NCBI GenBank assembly: GCA_900318645.1
Contig: ONLH01000017.1
Location: 1-59,035 of the forward strand
From: an uncultured Prevotellaceae bacterium
Lineage (GTDB): Bacteria; Bacteroidota; Bacteroidia; Bacteroidales; Muribaculaceae
Direction: 5' to 3'
Length of the DNA: 59,035 nucleotides
The translations under genes were made by a program, and so were the position numbers. Positions within the stretch are counted from its first letter, which is position 1; each line of letters opens with the position of its first letter. The notes below the pieces were generated by a model that saw only the letters and a program-made list of their open reading frames with translations, was not told the DNA's origin and did no database searches. Positions 53,732 through 59,035 of the stretch are shown here, in pieces.

Positions 53732-54409
53732 ATGAAGAATTTGATGTTGATGATGATTATGGCAATGATGGCTTTGTGTGTGAAAGCTCAGCCTGTTATC
53801 AATGACGATGTGAATAATCTCCACGAATGGGTGGACTTAGGACTGCCCAGTGGCACACTATGGGCGACGATGAACGTGGGCGCCAGCAGTCCCGAAGACT
53901 GTGGTTATTACTTTGCCTGGGGCGAAACTTCTACCAAGGATGCCTATGACTGGAGCACCTATATCTGGTGCAACGGAAGTGAAAACACGTTGACGAAATA
54001 CTGCTCCGACAAAGACTTTGGAGAAGTTGATAATAGGACTCTACTGCTGCCCGATGACGATGCCGCCACCGTGAATTGGGGTGCAGCATGGCGCATGCCC
54101 ACCGAAGCACAAATGCAGGAGTTGATTACACGGTGTACATGGACAACAATCGAGATCAACGGTGTAAATTGTTGCAGGGTTACAGGTCCTAATGGAGCGA
54201 CTTTGATTCTGCCAGAATCAGGTGTCCGTTCGGAGGGAGGATCAGACGAGACCGGACTGGGCGGCTACTACTGGTCAAGCGAGTCCACTTTATTGCCCGA
54301 ATGCGCAGGGGGCTTATCCTTTGGTTCGGGAAACAGATCTTGGGGCATTTTTTACCGCTACGGCGGTCTAAGCGTTCGAGCTGTTCGTGTTCAATTGCCA
54401 CCAAACTGA
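53732..54409 (+). CDS. Single-FISUMP-domain secreted protein
   Basis: A 225-residue protein with a signal peptide (1-19; LMLMMIMAMMALCVKAQ) and one FISUMP domain (about 32-220; WVDLGLPSGTLWATMNVGA to LSVRAVRVQ). It shares the order DDDAATVNWGAAWRMPTEAQM with the 821-residue protein. It may bind host or dietary glycans, but the family has no settled function. An unusual purine-rich AGGAAAAA lies just before the ATG and could be a ribosome-binding site. The upstream 200 bases have no consensus promoter. Confidence 0.85.
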   Translation: MKNLMLMMIMAMMALCVKAQPVINDDVNNLHEWVDLGLPSGTLWATMNVGASSPEDCGYYFAWGETSTKDAYDWSTYIWCNGSENTLTKYCSDKDFGEVDNRTLLLPDDDAATVNWGAAWRMPTEAQMQELITRCTWTTIEINGVNCCRVTGPNGATLILPESGVRSEGGSDETGLGGYYWSSESTLLPECAGGLSFGSGNRSWGIFYRYGGLSVRAVRVQLPPN

Positions 54410-54535
54410 TCTCCCGATTTGAGAGAAACCTATATTTGTCTTATTTCCAGAGCATTAAAGGGAAGTCCTAAACTTTAGGGCTGACACTAATCGTCCAAAT
54501 CTAAAAGAAAATGAAGTGGTTAGCTGAAAAATCGC

Positions 54536-54543
54536 TATCTTTG
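54536..54543 (+). promoter_or_regulatory. -7 box of the C69 dipeptidase gene
   Basis: TATCTTTG, 37 bp before the ATG. The -33 element is weak. Confidence 0.5.
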
Positions 54544-54580
54544 TACCCTATAGAAAAAACGACAAATTGGATTTTGTAAT

Positions 54581-56233
54581 ATGATGACGAAACGATTTCT
54601 CTCATTCCTCGTGGCGATGTTGGCTGTGGCAGTCACTCAGTCTTGGGCATGTACCAACCTAATCGTCGGTAAGGCAGCCTCGGCAGATGGCTCGGTGATT
54701 TGCACGTATAACTGTGATGGCTATGGCTTTGCGGGCTCGCTGTCGCGCACTCCTGGAGGCAGGCACGAGAAAGACGAGAAGATTGCCATCCGTGAGTGGG
54801 GCCGTGGCCCCGTGAAAGGCTATATTCCTCAAGTGGAATACACCTATGACGTCATCGGCTTTATCAATGAGAAGCAGGTGAGCATCGTGGAAACCACCTT
54901 TGATGGCCGCCTGGAATTGCAGAACCCTGAAGGATGGCTCGACTATTTCTCTATGATGCATCTGGGGCTGGAGCGTGCCGCTACAGCTCGTGAGGCTATC
55001 CTCATCATGACCGACCTGGTGCAGAAGTATGGTTACAGCAGCACGGGTGAGACCATCACCGTGTGTGACAAGAACGAGGCTTGGATTCTCGAGATCGTGG
55101 GTAAGGGCCCTGGTGTGAAAGGTGCCGTGTGGGTAGCCGTCCGCATTCCTGACGACTGCATCTGTGCCCATGCCAATCTCTCTCGCATACGCCAGTTCCC
55201 CTTGAAGGATCCCAAGAACTGCCTGTATTCCAAGGATGTGATTTCCTTTGCGCGCGAGAAAGGCTATTTTAGCGGCAAGGATGAAGACTTCAGCTTCCGC
55301 GATACCTATTGCCCCATTTCCTTCTCCTCGGTGCGCTATGCCGATGCCCGCGTGTGGAGTTTCTTCCGCCATCACTACGACCATGCCGAGATGGACAAGT
55401 ATCTGCCCTACATCAATGGCCAGCATGACGTTTGCGACCACCTGCCGCTCTACATCAAGCCCGACCGAAAGTTGTCGGTGCGTGACATCATGAATGACAT
55501 GCGCGACCACTACGAGGGCACGCCGCTTGACATGACAGTCGACATGAGTGCAGGACCCTGGAGCTCACCTTACCGTCCGCTGCCCATGAACTGGGAAGTT
55601 GATGGAAAGAACTATTTCCGCGAGCGTGCCATCGGCACCCCGCAGTCGGGCTTCACGCTGGTATCACAGCTGCGCAGCTGGCTACCCGACGAGGTGGGAG
55701 GCATCATGTACTTCAACTGCGACGATGCCAACATGATTGCCTACGTGCCTGTGTATTGCTGCGTAAATGATGTGCCCGAAGCCTTCCGCCGTGAGAACAA
55801 CGTGAGCAGCGAGTTCAGCGAGCATAGCGCCTTCTGGATGAACAATCTGGTGGCCAACATGATTTATCCGCGCTACAGCGTCATGATTGGCGACCTGCGT
55901 GAAGCACAGAAGGAGTTGGAAGACTTTTATGCTGCCGATCAGGCCCAAGTATTGAAAGACATAGAGCCTCTCACCAAGCGTGAGCGCGTCAGCTACCTCA
56001 CCAGCAAGAGTGCTGCCTATACCGCCCAAATGATGCAGCGTTGGGACAAGCTCTTCCGTCTCATAGCCGTGAAGCATAACGATCAAATCATGAAGCCTTC
56101 AGAGAATGGTGTCGTCGTTCCGGGACGTTATACAACACCCGGCTATGACCAGCAGTTCCGTGAACAGATCAGCAAGGACACCGGTACCCGTTACCTGATG
56201 CCCGAAAGCTCTGGAGACATCAAGTCGCTGTAA
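54581..56233 (+). CDS. C69-family (PepD-type) dipeptidase, secreted
   Basis: A 550-residue N-terminal-nucleophile hydrolase. A signal peptide is followed by the catalytic Cys in SWACTNLIVGK (Cys24), which becomes residue 1 after processing, as the family requires. Further family landmarks are SADGSVICTYNCD, EAWILEIVGKGPG and VRIPDDCICAHANLSRIRQF. It cleaves dipeptides in the periplasm or outside the cell, which fits the nearby secreted proteases. The stop is followed by the second palindromic element. Confidence 0.92.
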   Translation: MMTKRFLSFLVAMLAVAVTQSWACTNLIVGKAASADGSVICTYNCDGYGFAGSLSRTPGGRHEKDEKIAIREWGRGPVKGYIPQVEYTYDVIGFINEKQVSIVETTFDGRLELQNPEGWLDYFSMMHLGLERAATAREAILIMTDLVQKYGYSSTGETITVCDKNEAWILEIVGKGPGVKGAVWVAVRIPDDCICAHANLSRIRQFPLKDPKNCLYSKDVISFAREKGYFSGKDEDFSFRDTYCPISFSSVRYADARVWSFFRHHYDHAEMDKYLPYINGQHDVCDHLPLYIKPDRKLSVRDIMNDMRDHYEGTPLDMTVDMSAGPWSSPYRPLPMNWEVDGKNYFRERAIGTPQSGFTLVSQLRSWLPDEVGGIMYFNCDDANMIAYVPVYCCVNDVPEAFRRENNVSSEFSEHSAFWMNNLVANMIYPRYSVMIGDLREAQKELEDFYAADQAQVLKDIEPLTKRERVSYLTSKSAAYTAQMMQRWDKLFRLIAVKHNDQIMKPSENGVVVPGRYTTPGYDQQFREQISKDTGTRYLMPESSGDIKSL

Positions 56234-56268
56234 ACGAGAGAGAGAATAGAGTAACCTCTGGTTTTTAA

Positions 56269-56378
56269 TCGGCCTAGCGGCCGAGAAATTAAACAAATTT
56301 TTTTAATAAAATTAAAACAAAAAATTATTTTTCTTAATTTTTATACAAATTTTTGTTTAATTTCTCGGTGCGCTGCAC
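56269..56378. repeat. Composite palindromic intergenic element, copy 2
   Basis: A hairpin TCGGCC-TAGC-GGCCGA (56269-56284) runs into a left arm CCGAGAAATTAAACAAA (56281-56297), matched by a 17-bp perfect right arm TTTGTTTAATTTCTCGG (56352-56368), with an AT-rich centre and a right hairpin GTGC-GCT-GCAC. Copy 1 at 26417-26493 has the same plan with different hairpin bases. Confidence 0.8.
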
Positions 56379-56563
56379 GGACATTGATATAGGCTTGAAT
56401 TATGACGCACACCACCCCATGCGGCTTCTATGCCAATGCGTTTTTCTCAGGACAGCTATTAATACTCATTTATAATAATTCTAGATTATAATCGTTATAT
56501 AATAACTTGAATGTATTGAATATAATTCACAAATTTGCCACAATCTTTAAATTGGATATCATC

Positions 56564-57316
56564 ATGAATAAGTTTTATTTGTTATTGGCTATAGCATTGC
56601 CTCTGGTTTTTATTTCTTGCGGTGACGATAAAGATGAGCCCGTGACTCCCGATACTCACGAGCATGTTGACCTGGGGCTGCCCAGCGGCACGCTGTGGGC
56701 GACGTGTAACATCGGTGCCGACAGCCCTGAGGAATATGGCGACTACTTCGCCTGGGGCGAAACCGCTACCAAGGACACCTATGAATGGCGCAACTACAAG
56801 TGGGCGCATTGGGAATATGACACCATCAGTGATCATTATTATCGCATTTTGGAAGAGACGTGGTATAAGTACTATTACATGAAATGGACAGAAGATGGTT
56901 ATGTTCAAGGCGGTGATGGCAAGATGGAGCTCGATCCCGAAGACGATGCTGCATACGTGAAATGGGGCTCCAATTGGCGCACACCGACGATGGAACAATT
57001 GCAAGAGCTTGTGGAAAAATGCGAATGGCAATGGACTCGACGGGACGGCGTGAATGGTTATCTTGTAACCGGCCGCAACGGCAACTCCATCTTCTTGCCA
57101 ACTGCAGGCGGGTGCTCAACCCATATCTACAATGATGGCCAATTCGCCTATTATTGGTCACGCACGCTGTGCTCAGCCAAGAAGATGGCTATCGAAGCGG
57201 CAGACCAGGGCGAAGCCTATATCCTGTTCTTTAATTCGTTTGGCAAACAGGAAATCTGGTACGATAGCCGATATACCGGCATCCCCGTCCGTGCTGTGCG
57301 TGCCTCCCGCAAATAG
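56564..57316 (+). CDS. FISUMP-domain lipoprotein
   Basis: About 250 residues from the ATG at 56564 (MNKFYLLLAIALPLVFISC); an earlier in-frame ATG at 56507 adds a tail without signal character. The lipobox ISCGDD puts it on a membrane. The FISUMP domain runs from VDLGLPSGTLWATCNIGADSP to IPVRAVRASRK with a longer inserted loop (about residues 85-120; Tyr/Trp-rich). It is the third FISUMP gene of the window, more diverged than the others. Function unknown. Confidence 0.85.
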   Translation: MNKFYLLLAIALPLVFISCGDDKDEPVTPDTHEHVDLGLPSGTLWATCNIGADSPEEYGDYFAWGETATKDTYEWRNYKWAHWEYDTISDHYYRILEETWYKYYYMKWTEDGYVQGGDGKMELDPEDDAAYVKWGSNWRTPTMEQLQELVEKCEWQWTRRDGVNGYLVTGRNGNSIFLPTAGGCSTHIYNDGQFAYYWSRTLCSAKKMAIEAADQGEAYILFFNSFGKQEIWYDSRYTGIPVRAVRASRK

Positions 57317-57326
57317 CACTCACACT

Positions 57327-57368
57327 GTCTTTTCAAGGCATACGCGGTTGAGCAATTTATACCAAATT
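57327..57368 (+). repeat. 42-bp direct repeat, copy A
   Basis: GTCTTTTCAAGGCATACGCG through CCAAATT. It matches copy B at 57801-57842 with about 79% identity by hand alignment. The two copies flank the small membrane gene 57376-57774. Confidence 0.6.
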
Positions 57369-57375
57369 TAGCGAA

Positions 57376-57774
57376 ATGGAAATCCTAAGGAAAATATCAT
57401 TGATGCTTCTCTGCTCACTCATTGCATTAGTGGTGCACCCGCTATTTCTTATTATCGGGCTTGATTTCTATACGGAAGAACCGTTCATTATTCTTCATAT
57501 TGTATTGACCTACATAATCGTAAGTACTCTTATTTGGATGTTGGCTGGGAAAAAAGTATGGTGGAAACAAGGTGTGTACATATTTGTTTGCATCAACTTT
57601 GTGTTGGCCGTTATATTGACGTGTTGGATTAACAGTACAATCAAAGACGGGATGACAGGGCTGATGGTCTTGTCAGGGAGCTTTTTCGATGGCTGCTTTT
57701 CTATTATCCCAATCATGCTGTGCTGCTATTTGAATAACAAATATTGGGAACATAATATAATCAGACTTGAATGA
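57376..57774 (+). CDS. Small membrane protein, four hydrophobic segments
   Basis: A 132-residue protein with transmembrane helices at about 7-28, 38-57, 66-88 and 98-120, and a short hydrophilic tail. I recognise no family. It is bounded by a pair of 42-bp direct repeats, so it may be a separate insertion between the FISUMP gene and the toxin-antitoxin pair. Its A+T-rich codon use differs from the GC-rich neighbours. Confidence 0.6.
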   Translation: MEILRKISLMLLCSLIALVVHPLFLIIGLDFYTEEPFIILHIVLTYIIVSTLIWMLAGKKVWWKQGVYIFVCINFVLAVILTCWINSTIKDGMTGLMVLSGSFFDGCFSIIPIMLCCYLNNKYWEHNIIRLE

Positions 57775-57800
57775 AATACAAATTCCAATTTATCGGTCAC

Positions 57801-57842
57801 GTCTTTTATAGGCACAAGCGGTTGAGCAACATTTCCAAAATT
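57801..57842 (+). repeat. 42-bp direct repeat, copy B
   Basis: GTCTTTTATAGGCACAAGCG through CCAAAATT, in the same orientation as copy A. The core GCGGTTGAGCAA is identical. Confidence 0.6.
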
Positions 57843-57983
57843 GTAAAACTCTGGACGAACACATGTTATTCGGTGGGGGTATAAATGAACAATAAGGAGG
57901 CATAGAAATCAGAATCCTGCACATGATTTGCTTAGAATTGAACATTTTATGAGCAAAATAGCAATAAATTAAGAATAAAAAGA

Positions 57984-57991
57984 TATCTTTG
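57984..57991 (+). promoter_or_regulatory. -7 box of the toxin-antitoxin pair
   Basis: TATCTTTG, 24 bp before the antitoxin ATG. No clear -33 element; a partial repeat TTTGCAAATCAAA lies just downstream and could overlap an operator. Confidence 0.5.
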
Positions 57992-58015
57992 CAAATCAAA
58001 TAAAACACTTAAACA

Positions 58016-58219
58016 ATGGCAACCTATACAATCACAATTAACGAGCGCACCACATGGGGTAAGGCTTTGATGAACTATCTTCGTGCGTTAGGAGTTATCG
58101 TGCAAAAGGTTTCTCCGAAATCCAAGAGCAGTTATATCCGATCTCAAGAGGATAAGCAAGCAGGAAGGATAGAATCATTTGAGTCATCTGAAGAAATGTT
58201 TGAGTCTTTAGGGATTTAA
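58016..58219 (+). CDS. Antitoxin of a YafQ-type toxin-antitoxin pair
   Basis: A 67-residue protein whose start (MATYTITINERTTWGKALMNYL) resembles small Bacteroidales antitoxins, with an acidic C-terminal tail (EDKQAGRIESFESSEEMFESLGI) fit to wrap the toxin. It ends 2 bp before the toxin gene, so the two are cotranscribed. It probably represses its own promoter. The family is assigned mainly by partner and size. Confidence 0.75.
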   Translation: MATYTITINERTTWGKALMNYLRALGVIVQKVSPKSKSSYIRSQEDKQAGRIESFESSEEMFESLGI

Positions 58220-58221
58220 AT

Positions 58222-58494
58222 ATGTATCAGATTCGAATGACAAAGACGTTCCGTAAAGATACGGAACGATGCCGCAAGCGAGGTTATGATATGGAACTCC
58301 TCAAGGCCGCAATCCGCCTGCTTGAGACAGACGGGAAATTGCCCGCAACATATCGTCCGCACAAGTTATCTGGTGATTATGGAGGTTGCTGGGAGTGTCA
58401 TCTTAAGTCAAACTGGTTGCTGATATGGGAACAGAATGACAAAGAACTGATTTTACTTTTCACTGGAACCGGCACACACTCTGATCTGTTTTGA
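58222..58494 (+). CDS. YafQ-family mRNA interferase toxin with altered catalytic residue
   Basis: A 90-residue RelE-superfamily toxin. The C-terminal motif follows E. coli YafQ: His47 in RPHKLSGDYGG, His60 in CWECHLKSNW, His86 in GTGTHSDLF. The position that in E. coli YafQ is Asp67 (PDW) is Asn here (SNW, residue 64), a change that may weaken cleavage. YafQ cuts ribosome-bound mRNA in response to stress. The frame is intact. Confidence 0.85.
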   Translation: MYQIRMTKTFRKDTERCRKRGYDMELLKAAIRLLETDGKLPATYRPHKLSGDYGGCWECHLKSNWLLIWEQNDKELILLFTGTGTHSDLF

Positions 58495-58549
58495 CAAGCG
58501 TCTTTGTACGTTAACGATAAATCAAAATCGTGTTAAACGAAATAATCGT

Positions 58550-58557
58550 TATATTTG
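58550..58557 (+). promoter_or_regulatory. -7 box of the last membrane-protein gene
   Basis: TATATTTG, 27 bp before the ATG at 58585. A TTG inside this box would give a longer frame and is rejected as a start. Confidence 0.45.
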
Positions 58558-58584
58558 TCAGTAAAACTTTTTCATCTGAATGAC

Positions 58585-58983
58585 ATGATACAGGAATTCT
58601 TCAGATACTTCTATTACCGTTGGGCCCATGCGATGATTAATTTTGGTTGGAGCAAGAATTATTCATTTCATTGCGCCGATTGGAATTCTAGTATCATCAT
58701 ATCGAACATCTATACGATAATCTTGATTTTGGCGTATCTAATTATCGGTGAAATGCAACGAGATACAGAGTTACTATTGGCGATTCCAAGTCTTATCATA
58801 GGCCTTTTATTGCTGAACAAGATATTTCCCGATAACGATGATGAACGGTTCTACGAAATGCTGGATGAGAAATATAGAGATGAGAAATATCGGAAACTCA
58901 AAGGCTACCTAGTTGTCCTCTACTACATACTGTCACTGTTTAGTTTTATCGCAGTCAGCATTTTCGTCGCGCAGCACAAGTGA
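58585..58983 (+). CDS. Small membrane protein, function unknown
   Basis: About 132 residues from the ATG at 58585. Two hydrophobic segments lie at about 42-58 and 64-82 (ISNIYTIILILAYLII, AIPSLIIGLLLL), then a charged stretch (DNDDERFYEMLDEKYRDEKYRK), then a C-terminal hydrophobic helix (about 108-128). I do not recognise the family. It follows the toxin-antitoxin pair by about 90 bp. Confidence 0.6.
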   Translation: MIQEFFRYFYYRWAHAMINFGWSKNYSFHCADWNSSIIISNIYTIILILAYLIIGEMQRDTELLLAIPSLIIGLLLLNKIFPDNDDERFYEMLDEKYRDEKYRKLKGYLVVLYYILSLFSFIAVSIFVAQHK

Positions 58984-59035
58984 CATATCTTTACAAATAA
59001 CTAATTGAATGTTCGCGAAAAACAGGTTATGCTAG

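Noticed and set aside
1-59035. tRNA or rRNA genes
   Set aside because: No cloverleaf-like sequence or conserved rRNA stretch was found in the gaps on either strand.
1-59035. CRISPR arrays
   Set aside because: No regularly spaced identical repeats were seen; the repeats found are tandem or inverted and of other kinds.

Overview
The window is a piece of a Bacteroidales chromosome. Many genes are preceded by the Bacteroidota promoter pair (TTTG, about 19-20 bp, then TAnnTTTG), Shine-Dalgarno sites are mostly missing, and the gene content is typical of gut Bacteroidales: C10 proteases with dockerin-like tails, FISUMP-domain surface proteins, a thioester-less alpha-2-macroglobulin and a LuxR/hemerythrin pair. 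Base composition is near 48-50% GC. The genus cannot be settled by eye; a gut Muribaculaceae or Prevotellaceae relative is the best guess.

Layout. 1-669: end of a LuxR-type regulator cut by the window edge. About 669-4820: a probable small integrative element holding a tyrosine recombinase, an OLD-like ATPase and a TOPRIM/RloB-like protein, which looks like an anti-phage module. 5392-11109: a giant alpha-2-macroglobulin-like protein. 11199-24361 (minus strand): a 13-kb operon running SpoIIE/PP2C phosphatase fused to an anti-sigma-type kinase, STAS protein, outer-membrane barrel, two-module NRPS (C-A-T-C-A-T-R), MATE exporter, Sfp-type phosphopantetheinyl transferase. 24648-28277: two paralogous C10 cysteine proteases. 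28371-42548: a long minus-strand housekeeping block (fabD, queC, queF, amidotransferase, HD protein, Mla-type ABC transporter, LuxR/hemerythrin pair, LTA-synthase-like protein, UmuD-like protein, PhnP-like hydrolase, two lipoproteins, TSCPD protein, Crp-type regulator, hisS, zinc metallopeptidase). 42839-57316: surface lipoproteins, three FISUMP proteins, M3, C1 and C69 peptidases, mutS2, ridA. 57376-58983: small membrane proteins around a YafQ-type toxin-antitoxin pair.

How the parts work together. The NRPS operon is self-contained: the NRPS has two adenylation and two carrier domains and ends in an NAD(P)H reductase domain, so a dipeptide aldehyde (or a product derived from it) is expected. 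The Sfp enzyme arms the carriers, and MATE and the barrel could move the product. The phosphatase-kinase plus STAS pair is a complete partner-switching sensor with no sigma factor beside it. This operon and the integrase-linked ATPase/TOPRIM cassette are the strongest candidates for undescribed biology. A second notable signal is an intergenic element present twice (26417-26493 and 56269-56378) whose flanking hairpins differ in sequence but keep their pairing.

All calls come from reading the sequence. No alignment, structure prediction or database search was run.
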